Positions 5,725 to 12,429 are shown, counted from the first letter of the stretch. The stretch: DNA of 20,815 nt from Candidatus Brocadiaceae bacterium (GCA_024653795.1 JANLHY010000216.1:1-20815); one strand, 5' to 3'. Made by a program: numbers and translations. The notes: a model not told the origin generated them from the letters alone.

Positions 5725-6531
5725 TTAGAAATAGTTAGGACACCATTGACGGACATTACAATAACCATTCTCGCATCTGGTAAAAGAACCAGGACGTTTC
5801 ACTATTTCATCTCCACCGTTAGCATCCTTCCATTCAATAGCTTCCGGCTCACTGGCTAAAACCCGTAGCGCAGACTTCCTGCCTTTCTTCATCACAGCCC
5901 AAGTATCTTCTTTTTTCCATCTCTGTTCATCGGAACAACTCGGTTCAGCATTGAAATGAACCGCTAGACGTTCTTTGACGTATTCTTCCTGTCTCTCCGG
6001 CGTCCACATTTCAATCGGAATAGTAATGACTTGAGTTTGAGGATAATTTCCTTCCGGCTCGACTTTTGACTTCTGCCAGTCACGCATCATGGCAATAATC
6101 TGTAACTGTTTGACTTCCAGTTTTTTGAGTCGGCACAGATAAGCCAAGACGTTAAGCTGCCTTCCCCATTCAGCTTTTCCATAAACTACTGCCCACACAG
6201 ACGTTAGTTTCCAGTCCGTCAAGACTCCGTTTTCCAGATGGTCGAACTGACCTGACAGACTGTGACCGTCCATGTTTTCATAAAGTCTTTGCTCGACCAT
6301 GCCGGTCGTGTTGGCTCGTTCCAGGATGGTGTGGACGACCTGGCCGAACAAGGCCCATATCCGGTCAGACACGTCTTCTTCGATTTCCTCCTGATGGAGT
6401 TTTCGCAGGTGTCTGATTAACGAACTGTCAATCAGTTGGGTGACGGAAATATCCGCTGACTGAGAATAGCCATCATTGGAAACAGCTTTCATCAGAGCTT
6501 GAGGAAGATTGGCGCGATTAGTGAGTTTCAT
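5725..6531 (-). CDS. PD-(D/E)XK nuclease, RecB/Cas4-like
   Basis: This 268-residue protein shows the PD-(D/E)XK layout: a helix with FGQVVHTILER (62-72), GQFDHL at 94-99, DWK at 106-108 (the D/ExK lysine), and QLNVLAY at 125-131 fitting the QxxxY motif of RecB-family nucleases. Cys199 and the C-terminal Cys253, Cys258 and Cys264 could hold an Fe-S cluster as in AddB- or Cas4-like nucleases, but the spacing is my reading only. The likely role is exonuclease in phage recombination or replication. The SSB-like gene ends two bases upstream, so the two are almost certainly co-expressed. Confidence 0.85.
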   Translation of the reverse strand: MKLTNRANLPQALMKAVSNDGYSQSADISVTQLIDSSLIRHLRKLHQEEIEEDVSDRIWALFGQVVHTILERANTTGMVEQRLYENMDGHSLSGQFDHLENGVLTDWKLTSVWAVVYGKAEWGRQLNVLAYLCRLKKLEVKQLQIIAMMRDWQKSKVEPEGNYPQTQVITIPIEMWTPERQEEYVKERLAVHFNAEPSCSDEQRWKKEDTWAVMKKGRKSALRVLASEPEAIEWKDANGGDEIVKRPGSFTRCENGYCNVRQWCPNYF

Positions 6532-6533
6532 GG

Positions 6534-6890
6534 CTAGAACGGAATGTCATCCATAAAACCATCAGCAGAAGGCGCAACAGGCTTTTCAATCCTCACTCGA
6601 ATACACGGAACAAGTTGACCGTTAAATTCGGTTTCGGTAGGGAAGATTTCAATTTCATTCCCTCCCCACTTGTCATAATCTGCCCCGTAATATTTGGCGA
6701 CAATTCGAGCATTGGTCTTGTTTAGAACCAATCCCTTTTCTTTCCCCTTGAAGTTAAGAACGAGCTTTTTTCCTTCCTTGAAGGTTGCAATATCGACCCC
6801 GATAATCGTCAGTTTGTGCGTTCGATCTTTCAGGTCTTCCGCTTTTAGGTGTTTCCCGCTACTTCCATACACATCGTCATAGTTTGCCAT
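6534..6890 (-). CDS. Phage single-stranded-DNA-binding-like protein
   Basis: This 118-residue protein belongs to a family I recognise from phage recombination operons. A conserved opening (YDDVYGSSGKHLKAEDL) precedes an OB-fold-sized beta core (LVLNFKGKEKGLVLNKTNA and a later GNEIEIFPTETEFNGQLVP). The chain ends in an acidic tail with DDIPF, the hallmark of SSB proteins that recruit partners through the C-terminus. AGGAGGC lies just upstream. It precedes the PD-(D/E)XK nuclease by two bases, consistent with protection of ssDNA made by that nuclease. Confidence 0.8.
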   Translation of the reverse strand: MANYDDVYGSSGKHLKAEDLKDRTHKLTIIGVDIATFKEGKKLVLNFKGKEKGLVLNKTNARIVAKYYGADYDKWGGNEIEIFPTETEFNGQLVPCIRVRIEKPVAPSADGFMDDIPF

Positions 6891-6913
6891 AAGTGCCTCC
6901 TTGGGCTAGTTGG

Positions 6914-7129
6914 CTATTTACGATAATCAGATAAACCACAGTAGGTAGCGATAAAGTCGATGTCTTCTGCTACTGCTGTTCTGTGATCTGAAGGATAGGC
7001 GACAGCCAAAGAATGTAATTCAATAAGTATATCCCTCAATCTTCGATCTCTCTCCGCCATATCCTGTTGTTGCTCGTCTTGTTCCTGCTGACGACCATCA
7101 TAGGGTTCAGTTTGGCCGTGGTTACTCAT
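6914..7129 (-). CDS. Small acidic hypothetical protein
   Basis: This is a 71-residue protein starting at 7129, preceded by GAGGAAAC. Residues 1-28 are hydrophilic and Gln/Glu/Asp-rich (DGRQQEQDEQQQDMAERD); the rest is helical (RDILIELHSLAVAYPSD, then AEDIDFIATYCG). The low-complexity start followed by a short helical domain suggests a small regulatory or scaffold protein. It sits between the repeat gene and the SSB-like gene. No family was recognised. Confidence 0.65.
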   Translation of the reverse strand: MSNHGQTEPYDGRQQEQDEQQQDMAERDRRLRDILIELHSLAVAYPSDHRTAVAEDIDFIATYCGLSDYRK

Positions 7130-7136
7130 TGTTTCC

Positions 7137-7907
7137 TCATAATTTAAAATTACATTCAGCAATAAATTCCCGTTTGAGAGAGCCGATTTTATCATCCTGG
7201 ATTACAAAAGGCGGATAGAGAGCTACGATCCAAATCTTTTCGCCTTTCCATTTTGGAGGATTTAAAGTGCCATGCAAGGCTTTAGCAGTACATATTTCAA
7301 GTGGGCCTTTGATTTCCTCGATAAGCCCGACTTTGGCTATGGTCCCACTTCCACCATTGGCGGGTTTTCCTTCATGAGTAGAACGCCAATAGGCAAGTAC
7401 AGCACCTAGTTTCTTGAATGACAAAATTTTATTGCCATTAATTTTATTGCCATTAATGAAATTTTCAATGGTGGCAGACCAATAGAATTGAAAATTTTCC
7501 CCGGACCCGTACCCGTCCCCGGACCCGGACCCGGACCCGTACCCGGACCCGTCCCCGTACCCGTACCCGTACCCGTCCCCGGACCCGGACCCGTCCCCGT
7601 ACCCGTCCCCGGACCCGGACCCGTACCCGTCCCCGGACCCGGACCCGGACCCGTCCCCGGACCCGTACCCGGACCCGTCCCCGTCCCCGTACCCGTACCC
7701 GTCCCCGGACCCGGACCCGTACCCGTCCCCGTACCCGTCCCCGGACCCGGACCCGTCCCCGTACCCGTCCCCGGACCCGGACCCGGACCCGTCCCCGGAC
7801 CCGTACCCGGACCCGTCCCCGTCCCCGTACCCGTACCCGGACCCGGACCCGGACCCGTTAAATGTGGGTGAACCTCTAATAATTAATTCCACGGTTGTTG
7901 TTCCCAC
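7137..7907 (-). CDS. Glycine-dipeptide repeat protein with a DUF7666-like C-terminal domain
   Basis: This 256-residue frame starts at GTG 7907; GTG 7892 is an equally plausible start. Residues about 17-136 are an uninterrupted run of Gly-Ser, Gly-Asp and Gly-Tyr dipeptides. A folded domain of about 120 residues follows (KLGAVLAYWRSTHEG, CTAKALHGTLNPPKW, KIWIVALYPPF, ending KREFIAECNF), which I recall as a phage or mobile-element domain of the DUF7666 kind. Glycine in the array is always GGG and its partner codon is TCC, TAC or GAC, so the coding strand is a GGG-N3 array. The start overlaps the end of the DUF6948-like gene by 25 bases. Function unknown. Confidence 0.7.
   Translation of the reverse strand: MGTTTVELIIRGSPTFNGSGSGSGYGYGDGDGSGYGSGDGSGSGSGDGYGDGSGSGDGYGDGYGSGSGDGYGYGDGDGSGYGSGDGSGSGSGDGYGSGSGDGYGDGSGSGDGYGYGYGDGSGYGSGSGSGDGYGSGENFQFYWSATIENFINGNKINGNKILSFKKLGAVLAYWRSTHEGKPANGGSGTIAKVGLIEEIKGPLEICTAKALHGTLNPPKWKGEKIWIVALYPPFVIQDDKIGSLKREFIAECNFKL
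7499..7857 (-). repeat. About 60 tandem hexanucleotides, GGG-N3 on the minus strand
   Basis: About 359 bp read on the minus strand as GGG followed by TCC, TAC or GAC, repeated about 60 times without interruption. Every four units satisfy the canonical G-quadruplex pattern (four G3 runs with 3-nt loops), and because the minus strand is coding, the mRNA carries them too. A longer internal period is visible: one block of units (GYGYGDGDGSGYGSGDGSG in the protein) occurs twice, implying recent segmental duplication. The plus strand is also open through it as Pro-Val/Pro-Gly, which is only a consequence of the repeat. Confidence 0.95.
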
Positions 7908-8167
7908 AATTTAACAGCTTCCGATGTGACTTCAGCCACACATGTTATTTTGCGGAGTTCAATATCCGCTGGAGGACCGACTCGGCAATTTTTCGATGGG
8001 CCTGATTTTGCCAAGCCCAGAAATCCTTTTACATCTGACGACCAACTTATGCAATTTCTGGCACGTTTTAGGTTGATCGTGTCGCCATCGGTTTTCGTGG
8101 CATAACCAAAAAATATGCCACGAAATTCCGTTGTTACTAATACAGCACGTTCTTTACTTTTGCTCAT
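7883..8167 (-). CDS. DUF6948-like phage protein
   Basis: This 94-residue protein starts at 8167 with GGAGGAAAC directly upstream. Recognisable blocks are VTTEFRGIFFGYAT, ARNCISWSSDVKGFLGLA, SGPSKNCRVGPPAD and ITCVAEVTSEAVKLWEQQPW. I recall this pattern (W-S-x-D-V-x-G-F-L-G-L-A, S-x-x-C-R-x-G) from phage genomes as a DUF6948-type family of unknown function. The two Cys residues are conserved in that memory. The gene overlaps the start of the repeat gene, suggesting coupled expression of the pair. Confidence 0.75.
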   Translation of the reverse strand: MSKSKERAVLVTTEFRGIFFGYATKTDGDTINLKRARNCISWSSDVKGFLGLAKSGPSKNCRVGPPADIELRKITCVAEVTSEAVKLWEQQPWN

Positions 8168-8193
8168 GTTTCCTCCTTACGGGTTTTGGTTAA

Positions 8194-8210
8194 ATCAGGC
8201 ACGGCCTGAT
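8194..8210 (-). terminator. Possible terminator after the 8213-8449 gene
   Basis: ATCAGGC and GCCTGAT pair around a CGT loop (minus strand), starting three bases past the stop codon of the minus-strand gene at 8213. Only a short TTTAACC follows, so it may be a weak terminator or an mRNA 3' hairpin rather than an efficient stop. Confidence 0.4.
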
Positions 8211-8212
8211 AA

Positions 8213-8449
8213 TCAATCTTCTTCCTTTAACTTCTCTGCTTCATATTCATCCAGATATTTCATCAGATAGAATCCGAAATCCGTACAATCTTGTTTATCC
8301 CAACATTCGCAGAGAATCTTCGCCATCGGTGAGTCGGGATGCAGATCGAAGAAGAAGTCATCCAGACGTTCAAAAAATTGACGGCGACGCAATTCCTCTC
8401 CGGTTCTGACCTTGACATGAGGGATGAGACCTTCAGGGATTAGTTTCAT
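8213..8449 (-). CDS. Small acidic hypothetical protein
   Basis: The start at 8449 is chosen because ATGA overlaps the stop of the upstream gene and GGAG lies just before it, giving 78 residues. The protein is helical and acidic toward its end (KYLDEYEAEKLKEED), with two Cys (LCECWDKQDC contains three in all) in mid-chain and a conserved-looking MAKILCECWDKQD block. I do not recognise the family. It is the distal gene of a three-gene minus-strand unit (8912, 8682, 8449). Confidence 0.65.
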   Translation of the reverse strand: MKLIPEGLIPHVKVRTGEELRRRQFFERLDDFFFDLHPDSPMAKILCECWDKQDCTDFGFYLMKYLDEYEAEKLKEED

Positions 8450-8682
8450 CGTCTCCACCTGCCCACCCGGTTCTCTCTGTTAATGGCGTCTGCCTGACCA
8501 TGACGGGGATCGTCTGGTTTCTCGTCCGTTTCTCTAAAGCCTTTAGTCGGGAAGTCAATACCGTGTCTCTCAATCTCGTCCCGGCAGACGGAACACAGAC
8601 CAATGCCATCATCCGTATAGAATTCGGCGTCTTCATCCGTATCCACAAGCTCGTTACAATTTGCACAGCGATCTATTGACAT
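8446..8682 (-). CDS. Small zinc-finger-like protein
   Basis: This 78-residue protein starts at ATG 8682, nine bases after GGAGG; TTG 8697 is an alternative. The N-terminus has C-A-N-C (residues 6-9) and C-S-V-C (residues 30-33), a four-Cys zinc-ribbon pattern with 20 residues between pairs. A basic, disordered tail ends RVGRWRR. Small ribbons of this type in phages often bind DNA or host RNA polymerase. That is a family generality, not shown here. Its TGA overlaps the next start. Confidence 0.7.
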   Translation of the reverse strand: MSIDRCANCNELVDTDEDAEFYTDDGIGLCSVCRDEIERHGIDFPTKGFRETDEKPDDPRHGQADAINRENRVGRWRR

Positions 8683-8726
8683 TAGATATACCTCCAAACA
8701 TCCTCCACCTAAGTCTGCAATGAACT

Positions 8727-8912
8727 CTATTTAATTTCAGTTTGTTCCGCGTCAGCGTTAAGTGCTATTGTGAACGTACTGGAATATCCATCAGCCTTTG
8801 CCTTAACACCCGTGACTTTGGGCACTGGCGGCACCATCCTAGAATCAAGCCAAAATTGGATGGCTTCGATCATGGTGGCTTCATTCAAAATCAAATCATT
8901 ACTACCTTTCAT
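8727..8912 (-). CDS. Small hypothetical protein at a divergent promoter
   Basis: This 61-residue protein starts at 8912 with GGAGG eight bases upstream. Residues 10-40 (NEATMIEAIQFWLDSRM, then VPKVTGVKAK) suggest a helix followed by beta strands that end in an acidic tail. It is the first gene of the minus-strand unit that faces the plus-strand early operon, so the 82-bp gap to 8995 must hold promoters for both directions. No family was recognised. Confidence 0.65.
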   Translation of the reverse strand: MKGSNDLILNEATMIEAIQFWLDSRMVPPVPKVTGVKAKADGYSSTFTIALNADAEQTEIK

Positions 8913-8940
8913 AAAATTCCTCCGCAACCGTATTGATGCA

Positions 8941-8969
8941 AGTCTTTCACAAAGCAACTATTGCGTCAA
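8941..8969 (-). promoter_or_regulatory. Weak sigma70-like promoter for the minus-strand unit
   Basis: On the minus strand a TTGACG hexamer (8964-8969) is followed after 17 bases by AAGACT (8941-8946), which matches the -10 consensus at three of six positions. It would start transcription about 20-30 bases before the gene at 8912. A plus-strand promoter for the early operon must be in the same gap, but I could not identify one with a good hexamer pair. Confidence 0.3.
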
Positions 8970-8994
8970 GCGATATTTTATGCTACAAAGAATT

Positions 8995-9231
8995 ATGGAC
9001 TATAAATTACAGACATCGGCTACACGGGCTTCGATCAGGCGGAAGAAGCGGATCATCGCCCTGATGAAACAGGGGCACAAACCGGCAGATGTTGCAGTAG
9101 CCGTAGCCCGCTCCAGACAATACGTAGAACAGGTCTACAAGGAGCATTTAAGGATTTTAGGTGCTAGTGCTGGTGTTTCGGCAGATAATCAAAATGTCGG
9201 TAAATCTTACACAAAAAAGGGCTTAAAATAA
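8995..9231 (+). CDS. Small helix-turn-helix protein, first gene of the early operon
   Basis: This is a 78-residue basic protein (ATG 8995; ATG 8980 is an in-frame alternative and neither has a strong ribosome site). Residues 15-50 (RRKKRIIALMKQGHKPADV, then ARSRQYVEQVYKEHL) read as a resolvase- or sigma-type HTH: helix, Gly turn, second helix, recognition helix. A similar HTH appears later in the same operon at 11148-11282. Position as the first gene next to a divergent promoter suggests a regulator of one or both operons. Confidence 0.65.
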   Translation: MDYKLQTSATRASIRRKKRIIALMKQGHKPADVAVAVARSRQYVEQVYKEHLRILGASAGVSADNQNVGKSYTKKGLK

Positions 9232-9233
9232 GC

Positions 9234-9509
9234 ATGTTGAGGACTGACTTCACGGACGCGGAGGCATGGCAGAGACTGGCTGAGAAGCACTGTACCCTGC
9301 CTAACTGGTCAGAACCTTGCACCGTGGAAAGGATGGTTTGGTGGTGTAAAAGACTAGACGTGAATTACCCGAAAATCACGAACACGACACACCAGGAATT
9401 CATCGAACTTAATAAGGACTGGCCGTTACGAGCATGGGTTGGAATTTTGCTTGAAGAACGAAATGGACAAGCAGGCAAAGACAATGGAACTGACCGAAGT
9501 TCCTCTTGA
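9234..9509 (+). CDS. Hypothetical protein of the early operon
   Basis: This 91-residue protein starts two bases after the HTH gene stop, with AAGGGC about 12 bases before. It contains WQRLAEKHCTLPNWSEPCT and RMVWWCKRLDVNY: several Trp and three Cys (20, 29 and 38) in the first 40 residues, then a helix and a polar tail. It is conserved-looking but I do not recognise it. The next gene starts inside its 3' end in another frame. Confidence 0.6.
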   Translation: MLRTDFTDAEAWQRLAEKHCTLPNWSEPCTVERMVWWCKRLDVNYPKITNTTHQEFIELNKDWPLRAWVGILLEERNGQAGKDNGTDRSSS

Positions 9510-9636
9510 AGCCCTGCGTCCGTTCCACTTGGAAGGTGCTATCCGTGTCATTTGTGTTTGCGAAGATTTCGAGGAAGACCATTATCAACAAATGGTAGTG
9601 AAGCTGTATCGAGAGAGTAGAAAAGATCAAGCATGA
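9463..9636 (+). CDS. Small hypothetical protein overlapping its neighbour
   Basis: I place the start at ATG 9463 (57 residues); ATG 9484 is a close alternative, and neither has a strong ribosome site, so translation may depend on the overlapping gene. The sequence ALRPFHLEGAIRVICVCED is followed by HYQQMVVKLYRES, suggesting a small alpha/beta domain. The TGA overlaps the next ATG. No family was recognised. Confidence 0.55.
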   Translation: MDKQAKTMELTEVPLEALRPFHLEGAIRVICVCEDFEEDHYQQMVVKLYRESRKDQA

Positions 9637-9848
9637 TTACTGAACATAAATTACCTTCGTGTAGTTTTCACCGTTACCGTAAGACATTTCAATACAGATT
9701 AGCCCGTAGATGGATTTCTCAGGACGTATACGAAACTGTCCTTCAAGGAATGTTTGAATGGGAAGATGACAATGGATTACATGGATTTAGTTGGAAAACC
9801 ATACCGACTGTTGATTTACCTTTTGAACCAAATGAAAAGCATGATTAG
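9633..9848 (+). CDS. Small hypothetical protein
   Basis: This 71-residue protein is coupled to its neighbour by an ATGA overlap. It is rich in Arg and aromatic residues (SFHRYRKTFQYRLARRW, then FEWEDDNGLHGFSW), with an acidic DD in mid-chain. No domain is recognised. A 44-nt gap with a strong ribosome site separates it from the next gene, so the coupled chain restarts at 9893. Confidence 0.6.
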   Translation: MITEHKLPSCSFHRYRKTFQYRLARRWISQDVYETVLQGMFEWEDDNGLHGFSWKTIPTVDLPFEPNEKHD

Positions 9849-9892
9849 TCCCTACCCTTATTCACCGTTTGGCTTCGCCGCTAGGAGGATAG

Positions 9893-10117
9893 ATGAGAAC
9901 CTTTGATGAAAAAGAAATTCCAGCATTTAAGATGCGCCCATGTCGCAAGAAACCTATTGTCATACACGCTTGGTCTATACCAGAGGAATTTAGAGTTAAG
10001 TCAATGGAAGGTGACTACAAGCAGGGAAAGCCCGGAGATTATCTGATGCAGGGTATTGAAGGTGAGCTTTACATTTGTGATAAGGCCATTTTCGAGAAAT
10101 CTTACGACTGGGTATGA
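9893..10117 (+). CDS. PGDYL-motif phage protein
   Basis: This 74-residue protein has a strong AGGAGG site six bases before the ATG. It contains MRPCRKKPIVIHAW and then KPGDYLMQGIEGELYICDK and IFEKSYDWV. I recall the P-G-D-Y-L...G-E-x-Y...I-F-E-x-x-Y pattern from a very common small phage protein family of unknown function that sits in early regions. The stop overlaps the next start (ATGA). Confidence 0.75.
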   Translation: MRTFDEKEIPAFKMRPCRKKPIVIHAWSIPEEFRVKSMEGDYKQGKPGDYLMQGIEGELYICDKAIFEKSYDWV

Positions 10118-10341
10118 CACTATTCTGGACTGAAATGGACTGGAATAAACGCATCGCTGATCTTCGCCAGACAGCCAAAGAAAACCCCAAGCCCAAGGAC
10201 AAGTCAGACTGGGTTGTTGAGGTTATGAAGCAATCTACCAAGGAAGGCAGAAGGGCAATACTCGATCAAGTCCCTCAAGAGATGAAAGGCCATGTGGCGG
10301 CGAGAGTGAAGTTTCTGTTTGAGAAGAAAAGGAAACCATGA
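10114..10341 (+). CDS. Small basic hypothetical protein
   Basis: This 75-residue protein is coupled on both sides by ATGA overlaps. It is Lys-rich and helical (TAKENPKPKDKSDWVVEVM, EGRRAILDQVPQEMKGHVA, FLFEKKRKP). A P-x-E-x-x-x-x-V-x-x-x-V-x-x-x-F helix at the end is typical of small nucleic-acid-associated phage proteins, but I cannot assign it. Confidence 0.65.
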   Translation: MTLFWTEMDWNKRIADLRQTAKENPKPKDKSDWVVEVMKQSTKEGRRAILDQVPQEMKGHVAARVKFLFEKKRKP

Positions 10342-10487
10342 CTCCCAATCAATTTATGAAAAGATGGCTTCTCGTGGATGTGGTGTTTATCCTGTTTCTC
10401 TTGTGGGCTTATAGTGCTTCAGAGGCGTGTGGAGAGGGATATGGTGAACCAGAAACAGTGGTGATTGAAGTGAGTAGTGTCATCTAG
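10338..10487 (+). CDS. 49-residue exported or membrane peptide
   Basis: I found this by reading on from the ATGA overlap. Residues 10-27 are hydrophobic (LLVDVVFILFLLWAYSA) after Lys-Arg-Trp. A Cys-Gly turn (EACGEGYG) and an acidic tail ending EPETVVIEVSSVI follow. It matches in plan and tail sequence the 45-residue peptide at 4664-4801 on the other strand, so this phage seems to carry two members of one small family. The N-terminal segment could be a signal anchor. Confidence 0.7.
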   Translation: MTPNQFMKRWLLVDVVFILFLLWAYSASEACGEGYGEPETVVIEVSSVI

Positions 10488-10525
10488 CCGTGCCAAGATT
10501 TAACTTTTAACTTCGTTACCGTGCT

Positions 10526-10972
10526 ATGAAAATCATATTTCTTGATATTGACGGTGTGTTAGTCAACAGAGAATCGCTGATTAAGCAAAGCGGAAGACAT
10601 GCTAAAGGTCATCCTGACTGCGTGATGGCATTTAACAAAATTATCGAAGCCACGAAAGCAAATGTTGTAATCAGTTCGGTTTGGCGTTCTTTCGGAGTGC
10701 AAAAGATGCGAATTCTTTTGCGAGAATGGGGAGTTAAATCCTCTGTAATTGATTGTACGCCACAACTGGAATCTATGGTAAATGGATTATATATCTCTCC
10801 GTCTAGAGGGGCCGAAATTCAAGCGTGGTTGGATAAAAACCCATGCGATGATTTCATTATTATTGACGATGATAGAGATATGATTCATTTAATGCCTCGT
10901 CTCATACAAACAAAATTTGAAATAGGTTTAACCATGCAAGATGCTGATAAAGCCATAGAGTTATTTCAATGA
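10526..10972 (+). CDS. HAD-superfamily phosphatase (RNA-repair HAD type)
   Basis: This is a 148-residue protein. The HAD motif I, FLDIDGVL, places the catalytic Asp at residues 7 and 9. SSVWR near 50 fits motif II, Lys/Arg residues follow, and IIDDDRDMI near 111-119 fits the acidic motif IV. A cap-less HAD of this size with SRGAEIQAWL resembles the HAD_SAK_2 group linked to RNA repair, where it would remove 3'/2' phosphates. That substrate is inferred from the family. No good ribosome site is visible before the ATG. A second, shorter HAD-like protein is encoded at 14383. Confidence 0.8.
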   Translation: MKIIFLDIDGVLVNRESLIKQSGRHAKGHPDCVMAFNKIIEATKANVVISSVWRSFGVQKMRILLREWGVKSSVIDCTPQLESMVNGLYISPSRGAEIQAWLDKNPCDDFIIIDDDRDMIHLMPRLIQTKFEIGLTMQDADKAIELFQ

Positions 10973-11151
10973 GCGAATGGATTGAAGCCGACTCCGAGGA
11001 TGTTGAAATCAACCCTGCCGTGGAGGAAGTCAATATCTGGGTCAAGCAGGATGATAACGGTAATATCTATGTCACCCTGACCTTCGACCAGATCAGGAAG
11101 ATACACGAGGAGATAACCAAAGACTTCATCACCAAGGCCGCGAAGAGATGA
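10969..11151 (+). CDS. Small acidic hypothetical protein
   Basis: This 60-residue protein is joined to the HAD gene and to the next gene by ATGA overlaps. It is very acidic at its start (SEWIEADSEDVEINPAVEE), followed by beta strands (VNIWVKQDDNGNIYVTLTF) and a helix. It was not recognised. The acidic strand-rich form might be a DNA-mimic or binding partner, but nothing specific supports that. Confidence 0.6.
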   Translation: MSEWIEADSEDVEINPAVEEVNIWVKQDDNGNIYVTLTFDQIRKIHEEITKDFITKAAKR

Positions 11152-11282
11152 AGAAATCCCGTAAACTCTTAATCGCTAAAGTCGTGAGAGCTTTCAAAGC
11201 CGGTCTATCCGTGACAAGCGTGGCGTGGGTATTTAAGATCACCGAGGAACAGGTGCATAAGATATTGCGAGAGATGCTGTGA
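11148..11282 (+). CDS. 44-residue helix-turn-helix protein
   Basis: I found this by following the overlaps (ATGA at 11148 and GTGA at 11279). The whole protein is one basic HTH: KLLIAKVVRAFKAGLSVTS, then VFKITEEQVHKILREML, with the Gly-Leu-Ser turn expected of resolvase-type HTH domains. It resembles the HTH of the first gene of this operon (8995). At 44 residues it can only bind as a dimer or act as a partner of another protein. Confidence 0.65.
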   Translation: MKKSRKLLIAKVVRAFKAGLSVTSVAWVFKITEEQVHKILREML

Positions 11283-11602
11283 TAATTACTGAAGCCAAAC
11301 TACAAGCGGCTGTTGATTTGATGGTAGCCACAGATGAAGACATTGCTATAGCCAAAGTCGAGGTAGCCCGTAAGGAATATCTTTGCAAGGTGGCTAGGGC
11401 TAGAATCTTCCTAAACGCGGAAGGGTCGGTAGAGCAAAAGAAAGCCTTAGCCGAATCCAGTCAAGAAGTAGACAAAGCTCAAGAAGCCTACTTCATTGCA
11501 ATGGGCCAATTCGAGAAGGTTAAAGCTAATCGAGAAACCAATACGCTTATTATTGAGGTTTGGCGGAGTGAAAATAAAGCAAGAAAGGAAGGAAACCTTT
11601 GA
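11279..11602 (+). CDS. Coiled-coil phage protein next to NinG (GTG start)
   Basis: This 107-residue protein starts with GTG overlapping the previous stop (GTGA). It is almost wholly helical with heptad-like spacing. Blocks such as VARKEYLCKVARARI, KALAESSQEVDKAQEAY and LIIEVWRSENKARKEG match, in my memory, a phage family found just upstream of NinG/HNH genes in recombination regions. The function is not known. Its TGA overlaps the TTG start of the NinG-like gene. Confidence 0.7.
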   Translation: MIITEAKLQAAVDLMVATDEDIAIAKVEVARKEYLCKVARARIFLNAEGSVEQKKALAESSQEVDKAQEAYFIAMGQFEKVKANRETNTLIIEVWRSENKARKEGNL

Positions 11603-12003
11603 GCAAAGAACGTTCCAAACTCGAAAAACGTCTTGACGCTATCTTTTCAAAGTTCATACGTCTCCGCGATAAACTGACTTGTCAGCGATGTGGAAAGCAG
11701 TTTGGAAAGTTTACCACAGGGATACAGAATTCACATTTCTGGGGCCGTAGACATCGTTCAACCCGATGGAGTGAAAATAACTGCGTAGCCTTATGTGGAG
11801 GCTGTCATATTCATCTAACTGGAAACCCTGAACTACATCGTCAATGGTATCGTGGAAGAATCGGTAACTCCGCCTATGACAAGCTGGAATATCAGCATAG
11901 CAAAGCAGGTCATTTTACGGAAAATGATCTTAAACTCTTGCTGGACTTCTATACATCAAAAGTCAATGTCATCATGAAATCTTTGAAATGGAGTCAACCA
12001 TGA
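11599..12003 (+). CDS. ninG: NinG-like recombination protein
   Basis: This 134-residue protein starts with TTG that overlaps the previous stop (TTGA). It has C-Q-R-C at 28-31, NSHFWGRRH at 44-52 and CVALCGGCHIHLTGN at 62-76, the Cys-pair/His/Asn layout of NinG (Rap), a lambda-family protein that acts on branched recombination intermediates. Lambda NinG is longer (about 200 residues), so this is a compact form. Position in the nin-like region ahead of a Q-like gene fits. An HNH nuclease of another family is the alternative. Confidence 0.75.
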   Translation: MSKERSKLEKRLDAIFSKFIRLRDKLTCQRCGKQFGKFTTGIQNSHFWGRRHRSTRWSENNCVALCGGCHIHLTGNPELHRQWYRGRIGNSAYDKLEYQHSKAGHFTENDLKLLLDFYTSKVNVIMKSLKWSQP

Positions 12004-12245
12004 CTGACACTAAACGATGCGCCTATTGTCCACGAATCATCGTCCGTGAAGACAACGCGACTGACTTCAACTGGCGTGTAAAGAAATACTGTTCCAGTCT
12101 GTGTAAATGTTCAGCAGCGAATGACGCACGAAGACCTAAACGGGATAAGCTGAAGATCAACGATCATGTGAGACGAGAGGCACAGTTGGACGGATTGAGT
12201 ACCAGAAAGTTGCAGAGTCTATTAACGAGATCATGGAATGGCTGA
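12000..12245 (+). CDS. Small Cys-rich basic protein
   Basis: This 81-residue protein starts at 12000, overlapping the NinG-like stop (ATGA). C-A-Y-C at residues 7-10 and CSSLCKC near 31-37 give a zinc-knuckle-like pattern, followed by a basic helical tail (RRPKRDKLKINDHVRREAQ). It is probably a small nucleic-acid-binding protein, but it was not recognised. Its end overlaps the next start by eight bases. Confidence 0.65.
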   Translation: MTDTKRCAYCPRIIVREDNATDFNWRVKKYCSSLCKCSAANDARRPKRDKLKINDHVRREAQLDGLSTRKLQSLLTRSWNG

Positions 12246-12429
12246 TGCCTGGTGGAAATACCTCGACCCTGCCGCTCAAGCCTTCCACCAGTCAAAATAT
12301 AAATGGGGCTGTCATGCGTGCACCAAGTCACAATACGACAAGTCTTCAATGAGATGGAAGTGCATTATTGAAGTACCGGAGTTCCCTAATCTGGGTAAGA
12401 ATGAATGTGAGTTCTGGAGGAAGAAATGA
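12238..12429 (+). CDS. Small aromatic hypothetical protein
   Basis: This 63-residue protein is rich in Trp, Lys and Cys (WGCHACTKSQYDKSSMRWKC, then NLGKNECEFWRKK). Four Cys in a C-x2-C...C...C arrangement could bind a metal. Its start lies inside the preceding gene and its TGA overlaps the next ATG. I do not recognise the family. Confidence 0.6.
   Translation: MADAWWKYLDPAAQAFHQSKYKWGCHACTKSQYDKSSMRWKCIIEVPEFPNLGKNECEFWRKK

Noticed and set aside
7488..7871. Plus-strand ORF of Pro-Val/Pro-Gly repeats across the GGG-N3 array
   Set aside because: It starts with TTG without a ribosome site and exists only because the hexanucleotide repeat has no stop on that strand. The minus-strand frame continues into a normal domain.
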